36,952 nt of DNA from Thermoproteota archaeon (GTDB taxonomy: Archaea; Korarchaeota; Korarchaeia; Korarchaeales; Korarchaeaceae): positions 1-36,952 of the forward strand of contig WALU01000004.1 in the NCBI GenBank assembly GCA_015522685.1, in the 5' to 3' direction. Position 1 is the first letter of the stretch, and each line of letters opens with the position of its first letter. Below the pieces are notes generated by a model, which saw nothing but the letters and a program-made list of their open reading frames with translations, searched no databases and was not told the DNA's origin. Made by a program: the position numbers and the translations under genes. This document shows positions 1 to 7,911 of the stretch, piece by piece.

Positions 1-198
1 GTATTGGACATAATAAAGAAGGGAGAGATCACCAGACTTTCGGATTTAAATGAAGGAAACGAAGCTATGGTACTATTTCCAGAAAAAGGGGATCCTAGAC
101 TTATATCTAGGCTAATCGGCATAGGGTTAACTCCAGGAAGCAGCATTAGCGCGCGCGACTGTTATCGCGCGCATTTGAAGAGTTGTGTAGATATTTAA
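1..198 (+). pseudogene. Truncated FeoA-domain protein (3' part, runs in from the left edge)
   Basis: The frame is open from base 1, so the 5' end lies outside the window. The first ~47 codons align closely with the FeoA domain of the intact gene at 4671-5267: shared runs are TRLSDL, LFPEK, DP.LISRLIGIGLTPGS. At nucleotide level, 1-144 matches 4989-5132. Similarity stops abruptly after GLTPGS. The remaining ~17 codons (from SISARDC) are unrelated and read through a hairpin at 151-172. The last third of the FeoA SH3-like barrel (FSKNLKVIVIMVKG in the intact copy) is therefore missing. Inference: a duplicated feoA-like gene truncated by rearrangement, probably non-functional. Confidence 0.7.
151..172. 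repeat. Perfect 8-bp GC-rich inverted repeat at the FeoA breakpoint
   Basis: GCGCGCGA (151-158) and TCGCGCGC (165-172) form a perfect 8-bp stem around the 6-nt loop CTGTTA. It starts a few bases after the point where similarity to the intact feoA-like gene ends. It is much more GC-rich than its surroundings. No run of T follows directly, so it is not a typical archaeal terminator. Confidence 0.6.
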
Positions 199-406
199 GA
201 ATTTTTCTTGACAGAATTAGTTTTGCTGCACTGTAATGCCTAGGAGATTCTTGCATAAGAAGATGCAAATAAAGATGCATTGAGCTATATACCCTCAAAA
301 ACTACCTTTTAATCATCATAAATCCACTTAAGGCCATACAATATTGGTCGTATTTCAAGGCCCCCTCGCGACTCTCAGCCCGTTTCAACACGTTCCATCA
401 TGCATC

Positions 407-416
407 CTTTTTATTG
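407..416 (+). promoter_or_regulatory. Candidate TATA box for the membrane protein gene
   Basis: The stretch CTTTTTATTG lies about 28-37 nt before the TTG start at 444, a spacing that fits an archaeal TATA box with a very short leader. This is judged by eye only. Confidence 0.35.
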
Positions 417-443
417 GTTTGTGCTAGATTCGATGGATGAAAC

Positions 444-1775
444 TTGAATTCGAGGAATAAAGGGCTGATAGTAGCCTCCATAGTTGTAATTGTGGCATTC
501 ATCCTCTATGAGATGAAGGAATTCTCAATGCCCTTACTTTACGGTATAGATGGACCTTACTACTACGTTCAAGTGAACAGCATCTTGAAGAGGGGGACTC
601 TGCTCTATCAAGATCCTCCTCTCGCCTTCTATATACTCACAGGTTTCTCCCTCCTGCTAGGGGATGTCATGGCAGGCATCAAGGTAGGATCCATGCTCGT
701 GACGCTGCTTGGGGCCTTCGCTATCTATTACCTGATCAGGGAAATGACCAACGAGATAGGAGGGATAGCTGGTTCCATCTTCTATGTCGCTAATCCTTGG
801 ATGGTTAGGATGAGCATGGAACTAATAAAGAACGCTATGGGTCTTACATTTCTTTCCTTCACCCTCCTGTTCACTTACCTCTCAGTTAAGAGAAAGGATT
901 ACAGATTTTCGCTTCTTTCCTCCCTCTTCATAGTGCTCACGGGACTAACACATGTCCTAGACTTTGGAGTGGCCATGGCCATTTTGTTCTTGGCATTTCT
1001 GTTCCACATAAAGGACAGAGAGTCGCTGAAGATCCTCTCGCTTCCTCTCATATTTGCCCTAGTCCTACTTTCCCTTGGTTTCACCACGAATATCATGGGA
1101 GGAGATCCCTACAAGGGAGTGGCTTTCCTCCAAGAGTTGATGTCGAAGAAGCCCGAACCCATAGCCAAGCCTATCCCAGCTAAGCCCGTGAAAGGCGGAC
1201 AGAGAGGCCTGCTCGACATAATATACTCCATTACAATAGCCCTAGCTGGACTTGTGCTCTCCATAAAGGCCCCACGCCCTACTAAGGAGTTCCTTTTCTC
1301 TTCATCTCTTATATTACTGGCTTTAGCCTTCCCATTCAATCCAGCCAATTTTCTCTGGAGATTCGATCTCATGACTGCAGTACTTGCCCCGTTGATCTTG
1401 GGAATAGTGATAGGAGAGATCAAGGATCCTAAAACTGCTGTGGTAGTAGCTCTGATAATTTTCGGTCTGCTGTTGCCCCTAGTCTTATCTCAAGCCTTTG
1501 CAATAAGGCCAAGCATCCCGCTAGAGGAGTACAGGGAGCTGGAAGACCTAGTCTATCGATTGGAAGGTAAATATGCTTTAGTAGTCCCATCGCCTAGGCT
1601 CCTTTATTGGGTGCAGGCAGTTGATCTCAATGCTGTTAGGTCACCGCATGATGTTAATGGTTCGAAAATGGTTGTGATAGTGGATAGGAGATCTCCACAC
1701 ATGCCAATTCCTCTAGGAAGGCTTATCTATCGAGGGAGGTTTATAGGTGCCTATTTAATAGCTAGAGGAAATTAG
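444..1775 (+). CDS. Multi-spanning membrane protein, GT-C glycosyltransferase-like
   Basis: A 443-residue protein with an N-terminal signal-anchor helix (about residues 8-23) and roughly ten hydrophobic segments. A soluble tail of about 90 residues follows residue 350. The loop after the first helix (GIDGPYYYVQVNSILKRG, then YQDPPLAFY) resembles the first extracytoplasmic loop of GT-C fold transferases, where an acidic residue is catalytic. It most likely uses a lipid-linked sugar, or is a non-catalytic relative. The start must be TTG at 444 because a TGA stands in frame at 438-440. A decayed copy of its 3' end lies at 2926-3070. The substrate cannot be read from the sequence. Confidence 0.6.
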   Translation: MNSRNKGLIVASIVVIVAFILYEMKEFSMPLLYGIDGPYYYVQVNSILKRGTLLYQDPPLAFYILTGFSLLLGDVMAGIKVGSMLVTLLGAFAIYYLIREMTNEIGGIAGSIFYVANPWMVRMSMELIKNAMGLTFLSFTLLFTYLSVKRKDYRFSLLSSLFIVLTGLTHVLDFGVAMAILFLAFLFHIKDRESLKILSLPLIFALVLLSLGFTTNIMGGDPYKGVAFLQELMSKKPEPIAKPIPAKPVKGGQRGLLDIIYSITIALAGLVLSIKAPRPTKEFLFSSSLILLALAFPFNPANFLWRFDLMTAVLAPLILGIVIGEIKDPKTAVVVALIIFGLLLPLVLSQAFAIRPSIPLEEYRELEDLVYRLEGKYALVVPSPRLLYWVQAVDLNAVRSPHDVNGSKMVVIVDRRSPHMPIPLGRLIYRGRFIGAYLIARGN

Positions 1776-2142
1776 ACCCACCCATAGGAATGGACGGCAG
1801 GTTACGAAAGCTCTTCTTAATGATAGTGCTAAAGGAAGATAGGAAAAGTCATAGAAAAGCTGGTGAGGAATTAATACAGAGCAGGAAAGTTCTTCCTAAG
1901 TCCTGAGTTGATGGAAGCCATGGATTCCTTGAGAGTGGGAGAAAGCTTTCAAGGGTAATGATGTCTCAGCTAAAGGAGAAATATAGTGAAGAACGTGACT
2001 CTGAAGGATGAGAAGTTATCTCTGTGGATAGCTCAAGGGAGGGACCGCACGATTCCTTATTTACAAATGAAATGAGTAAATATCTTCTTGAGAGTTCAGG
2101 TAAATATAATAATGATCGCTTTGCCTATGAAGTGATAGAGGG
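1776..2142 (+). other. Gene-poor stretch with short broken reading frames, probably decayed coding DNA
   Basis: No intact gene. Short coding-like pieces occur in shifting + frames: one ends LSPELMEAMDSLRVGESF, another reads LSLWIAQGRDRTIPYLQ, and a third ends NDRFAYEVIEGW just before the ATG at 2143. Together they look like a frameshifted gene, but I cannot assign a family. An AT-rich element (AAATATAATA, 2102-2111) may be the TATA box of the gene at 2143. Confidence 0.3.
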
Positions 2143-2700
2143 ATGGTAGCCAACTCGAACCTAAAATCCAATATACTCAAGCTGCTTAAGGAAGATGAAG
2201 AGTTTAGATATGCTGTAGCGGGCCTCATAGGACTCGAGGATTTGAGAAAGGGGCAAATTGAGTTAAGAGAAGCTGTTACAAAGCTAGCCGAGGAGCAGAG
2301 GAAGATGAAAATAACCCTCAGGTACGCTGTAGATTACATTGAGGAGGTGGGTATCTTGCTAGAAGATGAAGCTAGATCCATGATAGAGTATAGACTCAGG
2401 CAACGTGGGATAAAGATGGAGCTGGATGCCCTCATTAGACCCTATGTTGAGCTGGACATTTATGGTTCGGATGGTAATCTGACGATAGTTGGAGAGGCGA
2501 AGACTAGATTGGCTCCCAGACATGTAAAGGAGCTTGAGGGTAAGATAAAGATGATAAGGAAGAGAGAACCAGAGTTGATCAAGGGAAGACTTGTGAAGGT
2601 AATTTATGCCCTTTGGGTTCATCCGGATGCCTTAAAAAGGTGTAAAGAGAGTGAAATATGGCTGAACACGCCTAATGAGGAGCTAACACAGATGAGCTAA
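2143..2700 (+). CDS. Coiled-coil protein with PD-(D/E)XK nuclease-like domain (DUF3782-type)
   Basis: 185 residues. The first ~65 form a charged helical or coiled-coil segment (GLEDLRKGQIELREAVTKL). A PD-(D/E)XK-like core follows: an N-terminal helix with LLEDEARSMIEYRL, then VELD (Asp105), then a strand ending VGEAK (Glu118, Lys120). D-X12-E-X-K is the usual nuclease metal-binding pattern. Archaeal proteins of this type are common in multiple copies and mostly uncharacterised. The ATG at 2143 overlaps the stop of a short upstream remnant. Nuclease activity is inferred from the motif only. Confidence 0.6.
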   Translation: MVANSNLKSNILKLLKEDEEFRYAVAGLIGLEDLRKGQIELREAVTKLAEEQRKMKITLRYAVDYIEEVGILLEDEARSMIEYRLRQRGIKMELDALIRPYVELDIYGSDGNLTIVGEAKTRLAPRHVKELEGKIKMIRKREPELIKGRLVKVIYALWVHPDALKRCKESEIWLNTPNEELTQMS

Positions 2701-2919
2701 TTAAGGGCTTATAATAGAGATCAGGTTCTTCCCATCCTTCCTGTAGAAAGTCCAAGCGTCGATCAGCTTTGAGGAGATGGAATCAAATTTCGGACGCTTA
2801 ATTAGCAGTACATCTCCCAAATCATCCACAATGGCTAATATTCCGCAATCTGCCATCCTTCTTGTCACTAGATCCCTGCTGACAGTGTTTAAAATAGCTA
2901 AAGCTCCTTTATCTGAGTA
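2701..2919 (-). pseudogene. Fragment of a SAM-dependent methyltransferase gene
   Basis: Read on the minus strand, this 72-codon open stretch gives LAILNTVSRD, then RRMADCG, DDLGDVLL, FDSISSKL and W.FYRKDGKNLI. It aligns with about residues 145-210 of the intact methyltransferase at 30283-31089 (LAILNTISRD, RRQAECG, KDLGGGMVL, FDPASSRL, WVFYKKDGRDLI). The N-terminal SAM-binding half (motif I) and the C-terminus are absent. It begins directly after the stop at 2700 and ends a few bases before a second fragment. This is a relic with no start codon context. Confidence 0.8.
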
Positions 2920-2925
2920 CGCGTG

Positions 2926-3070
2926 AATACTGTTAGGTCATCGCATGATGTTAATGACTCACAAATACTATAATAATTGATAAAAGATCTCCTCGCATGC
3001 CAATTCCATCGAGCAGGCCAATTTATCGGGGAAGATTCATAGAGGCTTATCTCATAGCTAGAGGACGTTA
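2926..3070 (+). pseudogene. Decayed copy of the 3' end of the 444-1775 membrane protein gene
   Basis: The DNA aligns with the last ~147 bases of the gene ending at 1775. Shared blocks include CTGTTAGGTCA, CGCATGATGTTAATG, CATGCCAATTCC, a TTTATCG(A/G)GG segment and ATAGCTAGAGGA right before the stop. In frame it reads RSSHDVND and then hits TAA, and later parts match in another frame. It carries at least one stop and one indel, so it cannot be translated as a unit. It sits 6 bases from the minus-strand methyltransferase relic. Confidence 0.8.
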
Positions 3071-3253
3071 ACTTCATTTCTGTTTCTTTTCTCTACCCCT
3101 ATCCCTTTCAATCTCCACCCTACTTTCCTCTATTTCACTTTCTTCCTACTATCCTACTCGTCTAGCTTGATAGATAGATAATATGTACTGTGATGCTGTT
3201 CAGCTCAGCCCAGACCAAATCCATTTAAGTCGATCTATGGGCTATAATTAAGA
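3071..3253. other. Intergenic region before the UPF0282 gene
   Basis: C/T-rich on the + strand around 3075-3165, then a short GATA repeat (about 3171-3181). The element ATTTAAG at about 3223-3229 sits roughly 25-30 nt before the ATG at 3254 and may be a TATA-like box for a leaderless transcript. Confidence 0.3.
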
Positions 3254-4267
3254 ATGAAGATCGAGATACTTGGAACAGAGACCCTCGGAGTGAGGGGTCT
3301 ATCTACATTTGTAGATGCGGCTAAGGTCCTAATAGATCCTGGGGTGGCCTTGGGGTTCTCTCGATATCACCTCCATCCTCATCCAATTCAAGCAGTTGTT
3401 GGAGATGATGTGAAGGCTAAGATAGTTAAAGCTTGGAAGAGAGCCAAAGATGTAGTTATAAGCCATTTCCATGGGGATCATGTCCCCCTACTCAATCCTA
3501 ATCCCTTCCAGCTGGGAATTGACGATGTTCTTCGATCACATTCCACTAATCCCAATGCTAGGATCTGGGTGAAGGCTGAGAAGTTCTGCAGAGGAGTCGA
3601 GAGGGAGAGGTTGAGGGACCTCAAGAGAATGTTTGGTGGTCAAGTAGTCGAGGTGGAGCCTGGTGAAGGAGATGGCATGTTAGAATTCGTCGGTCCCTTT
3701 TTCCATACCGGAAGCTCAAGCACCTTAGTTCTAGGTACCCTTATTAGGAGTGAGGAGATAGTGCTGCACCTCTCTGATGCTGATATTTTCAGTAAGGGAG
3801 TAATTAGAGCAATAAGGAGAATAGACCCAGATATTATAATATCGGACGGACCTTCTATCTATAGGCATGAGTTTGATGACAGGTTTATTAACGATGCTCT
3901 CTTAAGGGCCTCAAGGCTAGTAGATTCATGCGGGAGCTGGGTACTAGATCATCACCTCATGAGGTGCGATGAAGGGATTGAATGGCTTAACTCCCTCAAG
4001 AAAAGAGAAAGAGGATGCAGGATCTTTTCTGCCGCTGGTTTCATGATGGAACCTCTCACAATGCTGGAAGCTTGGCGCAGGACTCTCTACAGGTTATTGC
4101 CAGTGTCTAATGAATGGTTCATGAACCATTCTCTCTTGAAGAAATCGAAGAGAGATTATGGAGATATATGGCCTGAAATAAAGAAGGATTTAAGTGAGAA
4201 AAGGCCAGATAACGAAAGAAGATTTGAGAGTGCGCTGAGCTACTCCTTGGAGAGAATAGGAGCCTAG
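3254..4267 (+). CDS. UPF0282-family metallo-beta-lactamase-fold hydrolase
   Basis: 337 residues, near the usual ~300-320 of this archaeal family (COG2248). The start reads MKIEILGTETLGVRGLSTFV, typical of UPF0282. The metal-binding signature H-F-H-G-D-H is at residues 71-76. More conserved features are FFHTGSSS and HLSDADIF (second metal cluster), then SDGPSIYRHEF, DHHLMR and a final AAGFM motif. Family members are predicted metal-dependent hydrolases with no established substrate. The gene stands alone, with about 400 bp of non-coding DNA after it. Confidence 0.85.
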   Translation: MKIEILGTETLGVRGLSTFVDAAKVLIDPGVALGFSRYHLHPHPIQAVVGDDVKAKIVKAWKRAKDVVISHFHGDHVPLLNPNPFQLGIDDVLRSHSTNPNARIWVKAEKFCRGVERERLRDLKRMFGGQVVEVEPGEGDGMLEFVGPFFHTGSSSTLVLGTLIRSEEIVLHLSDADIFSKGVIRAIRRIDPDIIISDGPSIYRHEFDDRFINDALLRASRLVDSCGSWVLDHHLMRCDEGIEWLNSLKKRERGCRIFSAAGFMMEPLTMLEAWRRTLYRLLPVSNEWFMNHSLLKKSKRDYGDIWPEIKKDLSEKRPDNERRFESALSYSLERIGA

Positions 4268-4670
4268 ATTTAAACCCAATTAACCAATGTTCTTTATCAG
4301 CGAATTGATCCGCTCTTCTATTTTCTTTCATCCTTTCAATGCTTCTCCTTTATGGACCCAGCATGCGCGCGCTAGCTTTCCTCCTATCCTTATATGCCTG
4401 TAGCTTACCCTTCAAGAGGGGACAGGGCGAGAGAGTCTTTACAACTATGTTATTACCATCTACCAACCAGAAATCTTCCTCGACTACTTCTCTCTTCTAA
4501 CATAGGCGATGCCTCTAGCTCTACTTCACTCCATTATAGTCCACCCAGTAGTAGAGTCTATTGTCATCTCGCTCAGTTCAGGAAGAAAGCTGAGAGTATA
4601 AAAGCAAAAGGAATAATAAGACTCCGCACTACAAATTAGACAAAGGCATATTTCTCTAAAGGCGATATTC
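4268..4670. other. Intergenic region with possible minus-strand coding relic and feo promoter
   Basis: No intact gene is seen. On the minus strand, about 4499-4350 is a 48-codon open stretch with coding-like composition (EEDFWLVDGNNIVVK, then LSPCPLLKGKL, ending at TAA 4352-4350). Upstream pieces continue it in other frames (GWTIME; RARGIAYV). It may be a decayed gene of unknown family. GCATGCGCGCGC at 4361-4372 is a GC island like the one at the FeoA breakpoint. The last 80 bases hold the feo promoter. Confidence 0.3.
4596..4605 (+). promoter_or_regulatory. TATA box of the feo operon
   Basis: GTATAAAAGC lies about 66-75 nt before the ATG at 4671. Transcription would start near 4625-4630, leaving a leader of about 40 nt. 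A weak ribosome binding site (GGCGA, 4661-4665) is next to the start. Confidence 0.5.
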
Positions 4671-5267
4671 ATGAAAGAAGTAAAAGTAGAGGGGAAAAGC
4701 CCGGTCAGCATTGCGAGAGAAGATATTCTAAGACATTTAGTAGAAAGAGGAGGGTTCTCAACCACGGAAGAACTGAAGAGAGAAGCTTTAGATTCATTGT
4801 TGAATGATGCACTGCAGCAATTAAAGGAAGACGGTATGGTAGCTGAACAAGGAGAAGGAGTAAAACTCTTAGAGAAGGGATGGGAGGAAGGCAATGGAAT
4901 ATTAAGGAAATATAAGAAGGCAGAAAAGGAACTGGGTAGTCACATCTATGCTCATGTTCTGGAGCATTTCGACATGGAGATTGATTACGTATTGGACGTA
5001 ATAAAGAAAGGAAGAACCACTAGGCTTTCGGACTTAGACGAAGGGAGCGAGGCTATAATATTATTCCCAGAGAAGGTAGATCCTAAGCTCATATCTAGAC
5101 TGATTGGCATAGGGCTTACCCCAGGAAGCATGATCCGAGTATTCTCAAAGAATTTAAAGGTCATAGTTATTATGGTGAAGGGTAGGCTAGCTGCCCTTAA
5201 TGATAAAGTCGCAAAGATGATTAAAGTACTTAGGATGGAGGCGGGAAGGGAAGGGGATGGAGCGTAG
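4671..5267 (+). CDS. Winged-helix/FeoA-domain protein of the feo operon
   Basis: 198 residues in two parts. Residues ~15-105 look like a winged helix-turn-helix plus helical linker (ILRHLVERGGFSTTEEL, DALQQLKEDGMV), in the style of DtxR/IdeR regulators. Residues ~108-190 are a FeoA SH3-like domain (LSDLDEGSEAIILFPE, RLIGIGLTPGSMI, VIVIMVKGRLAALNDKVAKMI). The tail overlaps the ATG of feoB by 11 nt, implying translational coupling. It may both sense iron or regulate the operon and support FeoB; the DNA-binding role is inference. A truncated paralogue lies at 1-198. Confidence 0.75.
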   Translation: MKEVKVEGKSPVSIAREDILRHLVERGGFSTTEELKREALDSLLNDALQQLKEDGMVAEQGEGVKLLEKGWEEGNGILRKYKKAEKELGSHIYAHVLEHFDMEIDYVLDVIKKGRTTRLSDLDEGSEAIILFPEKVDPKLISRLIGIGLTPGSMIRVFSKNLKVIVIMVKGRLAALNDKVAKMIKVLRMEAGREGDGA

Positions 5268-7158
5268 AGTTCTTCTGGTAGGTCAGCCTAATGTCGGGAA
5301 GAGTAGCATCTTGAATGCTCTCACAGGAGCGAGGGCCACTGTATCTAATTACCCAGGAACTACAGTCGATATCACCTTAGGAAGGACTGAAGTAAAAGGA
5401 ATCAGATATGTACTCATCGATACTCCTGGCATATATAACCTCTTCCCAAGTAGCATGGAGGAAGAGATAACTGAGATGGCTGTTATTAAAGGAGAATATG
5501 AATTCATCATAAATGTCGTCGATGCTACTGCTATTGAGAGAAATCTGATAATTACGGCAGCACTCGCCGAGTTAGGGGTTCCTATGATCATAGCAGTCAA
5601 TTTCTGGGAGGAAGCAGAGAAAAAAGGTATAAAAATAGACTATAAAAAACTGGAAAAGTCTCTTGGAGTTCCCATAGTTAAGGTAAACCCTTTCAAGAGA
5701 GGAGGAATGAGAGAACTCATCTCTCACATCGATAAGTTTAGAAAGCCATTATTTCATGTAAGATATAATGATCATATAGAGAAGGCCATATATAGCCTCT
5801 TAGGCTGTATCAAAGGAGACAAACTAGATAAGAGAGGCGTAGCAGCAAGGCTTGTGGAGGGAGATCCTATCTTTAGATCTCTCTTTGACTGTGAGCGAGT
5901 AGTTGAGGTTAGGAAATGGTTGATAGATCAAGGGCATAATCCTCAACTGGATGTAGAGTCATCTAGAGCTGCTTCTGCTTTCATGCTGGCAAGTGGTGTG
6001 ACACACGTCCTCCCCACTCCTGAGAGAGCCGGACCAACAAGCGCTTTAGATGATCTAGTGCTTAGGAGACCATTTATTGGCCTGATCTTCTCCTTATTGC
6101 TCCTATTTATTATAATCTCCCTTGTGATCTATGGAGGAGGAGTTATACAGGATCTCCTGGTATCCATTACTGATCCTTGGGTCAGTTATATTAGTAGATT
6201 AGCCTATGAGAGCGGGAAGTTAGTGGGTAAGCTGGTTGAGACATCTCTTCTTGCATTAGAAGGACAGTACGCAGCCGCCGTTCCTTATGTCTTCTTGTTC
6301 TATGCAATACTGGCGATTCTAGAGGATAGCGGAATCCTAGCTAGGGAAATAGTTATGCTCTCAAGCATATTTGACAGGATAGGCTTACACGCCAAATCTG
6401 TTATTCCAGCAATGCTTGGACTTGGATGCAGCGTCCCTGCGATTAAATCGACCAGGGTCCTACCTTCCATCAAGCAGAGGATGAAAACGATTTTTCTTTT
6501 CCTTTTTATACCCTGCTCCAGCAGAGCTGTAACAATATTCGGCCTTACTGGAAGGTATCTAGGACCGCTATGGGCATTCAGTGTATATGTAGTAGGATTC
6601 GCTCTAGGTCTGATCACAGTTAAGCTCTTAGATTTCCTCCCGACATTTGAGGGAGAGGAGCTTTATGTTATAGAAGAGCTTCCTCCTTATAGAATGCCAA
6701 AAGCAGAGAATATCGCCTTGAAGTCATGGATGAGGTTCAAGGACTTCATAATTATTGTTACTCCCCTGGTAGTAGCTGGTGCTATCCTGTATACCTTCAT
6801 CGATTATTCCGGATTGGCAAGTTTGGTGGTGGATCCCCTCAAGCCGTTGGTATCTTACTGGCTCGGCCTTCCTCCCAATGCAGCAGTGCCGCTAGTTTAC
6901 GGCTTTTTACAGAAAGATATCGTGATTGGAATGCTCTATGCAGTCTTGGGTACTAGTAATATAGCATCGATTCTCACTCCCTACCAGATATATTCTTTCA
7001 CCTTAGCGAACACATTCCAGCTCCCCTGCATCATAGCATTCCTGATGATATGGAGGGAGTTAGGATGGAAAACTGCTTTGATAACCTTCTTAACTGGGAT
7101 ATCCTATGGAATGCTCTGGGCTGGGCTTATAGGAAGAACTTTGTTTTTCTTTATCTGA
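5257..7158 (+). CDS. feoB: Ferrous iron transport protein B
   Basis: 633 residues. The N-terminal G domain has G1 GQPNVGKS (9-16), G2 region NYPGTTVD with a Thr at 35/36, and G3 DTPG (55-58). The usual NxxD G4 motif is NFWE (115-118), and the G5 position reads VNPFKRGG rather than a TSA-type motif. A helical insert (~150-265) follows, then the permease with two Gate-type repeats. The first contains GLGCSVPAIKSTR and FIPCSSRAVTI, with the conserved Cys residues. The second contains VVAGAILY and QKDIVIGML. Fe2+ import across the cytoplasmic membrane is the expected role. It overlaps the FeoA-type gene. Confidence 0.9.
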   Translation: MERRVLLVGQPNVGKSSILNALTGARATVSNYPGTTVDITLGRTEVKGIRYVLIDTPGIYNLFPSSMEEEITEMAVIKGEYEFIINVVDATAIERNLIITAALAELGVPMIIAVNFWEEAEKKGIKIDYKKLEKSLGVPIVKVNPFKRGGMRELISHIDKFRKPLFHVRYNDHIEKAIYSLLGCIKGDKLDKRGVAARLVEGDPIFRSLFDCERVVEVRKWLIDQGHNPQLDVESSRAASAFMLASGVTHVLPTPERAGPTSALDDLVLRRPFIGLIFSLLLLFIIISLVIYGGGVIQDLLVSITDPWVSYISRLAYESGKLVGKLVETSLLALEGQYAAAVPYVFLFYAILAILEDSGILAREIVMLSSIFDRIGLHAKSVIPAMLGLGCSVPAIKSTRVLPSIKQRMKTIFLFLFIPCSSRAVTIFGLTGRYLGPLWAFSVYVVGFALGLITVKLLDFLPTFEGEELYVIEELPPYRMPKAENIALKSWMRFKDFIIIVTPLVVAGAILYTFIDYSGLASLVVDPLKPLVSYWLGLPPNAAVPLVYGFLQKDIVIGMLYAVLGTSNIASILTPYQIYSFTLANTFQLPCIIAFLMIWRELGWKTALITFLTGISYGMLWAGLIGRTLFFFI

Positions 7159-7160
7159 AA

Positions 7161-7182
7161 CTTCTTTCTACTCTATTTTTTA
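7161..7182 (+). terminator. Pyrimidine/T-rich terminator after feoB
   Basis: A C/T-rich run ending in six T residues (7176-7181) follows the feoB stop by about 20 bases. It fits the archaeal pattern of intrinsic termination at T tracts without a hairpin. Confidence 0.4.
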
Positions 7183-7911
7183 TTACCAACAATGTCTGTA
7201 TCAGTTTCATTATTATGCCCAGTTTCCTAGCAGCCTTCTCAAAATGCTTTTATTCCTAGTCCATAGGAGAGGGTCTTCGCTATGGAAATGAAATACTGAA
7301 CTAGGCTGGTGACCTATGATAAAGAACTTCTTAGCAAGTCCAAGGATATTGTGATCACATCAGAGGATTTGCTGAAGCAGAGCAGATAATTATGCAGGGA
7401 TTAAGACTTATTCTCCACTATGGCGTGCATGAATCACCAAGAGAAAGTATAGGATAGTATAGGATTAGAACATACAGAATAGCTTTAAGTCTCTATTAGC
7501 GTTTTATAATTTTCCAAGAATTCTAGCGCCTTATTCCTATTATTAATTACTTCTGATGATCGCTATCTCTTCTCATTGTTCAATTTATATTAATATCAAA
7601 ATAAACTCGTCCTCCTTTAGTAATACGCGATTGGTTAGAGATAGTTATACCTATTTAGAGGATATACTTATCGATTAACGCAACTGGCCATGCCGAGATG
7701 ACTGCCTCTCCTAGGGAGGATCTTGAGAGTAGTTTTTCTCTTCAATTAACGAGGATCCACTAGAGCGTCACCTCTTAAATGAAGTCGTAAAAACCAAGCT
7801 ACTTACCTGTTTGGCAATTTGGGGTTGGATATTATAAATCTATTCCTGAACGGTATTATAGATCCATTTCTGAATGGAGGGAACTAATATATCTTGATCT
7901 AAAATGATTAT
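7183..7911. other. Long stretch without an intact gene, apparently decayed coding DNA
   Basis: About 730 bp. Two coding-like tails stand out. At 7303-7383, RLVTYDKELLSKSKDIVI...EDLLKQSR ends at TAA and resembles the C-terminus of PIN-domain proteins, but an in-frame TGA at 7297-7299 cuts it off. At 7791-7904, a 37-codon open tail reads KPSYLPVWQFGVGYYKSIPE and continues through a tandem repeat (see 7830-7877). Between them (about 7385-7690) the DNA is AT-rich with stops in all frames and nothing recognisable. Confidence 0.35.
7830..7877 (+). repeat. Two tandem copies of a 24-bp unit
   Basis: Copy 1 (7830-7853) and copy 2 (7854-7877) agree at 20 of 24 positions; each begins TATTATA and ends GG. 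In the frame of the coding-like tail they encode YYKSIPER and YYRSISEW. All four differences keep the frame, suggesting the duplication arose in or was kept by a coding sequence. Confidence 0.6.

Noticed and set aside
199-443. Possible tRNA or C/D box RNA between the FeoA fragment and the membrane protein gene
   Set aside because: No cloverleaf, no T-loop consensus, and no paired C/D boxes were found by eye here or in the other gaps.
4394-4639. 81-codon + strand open frame before the feo operon
   Set aside because: Low-complexity Ser/Leu-rich translation, spans the feo TATA box, and the opposite strand has the more protein-like reading. Not a credible gene.
4526-4894. 122-codon minus-strand frame overlapping the wHTH-FeoA gene start
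   Set aside because: Ser/Phe/Pro-rich antisense shadow of the real plus-strand gene.
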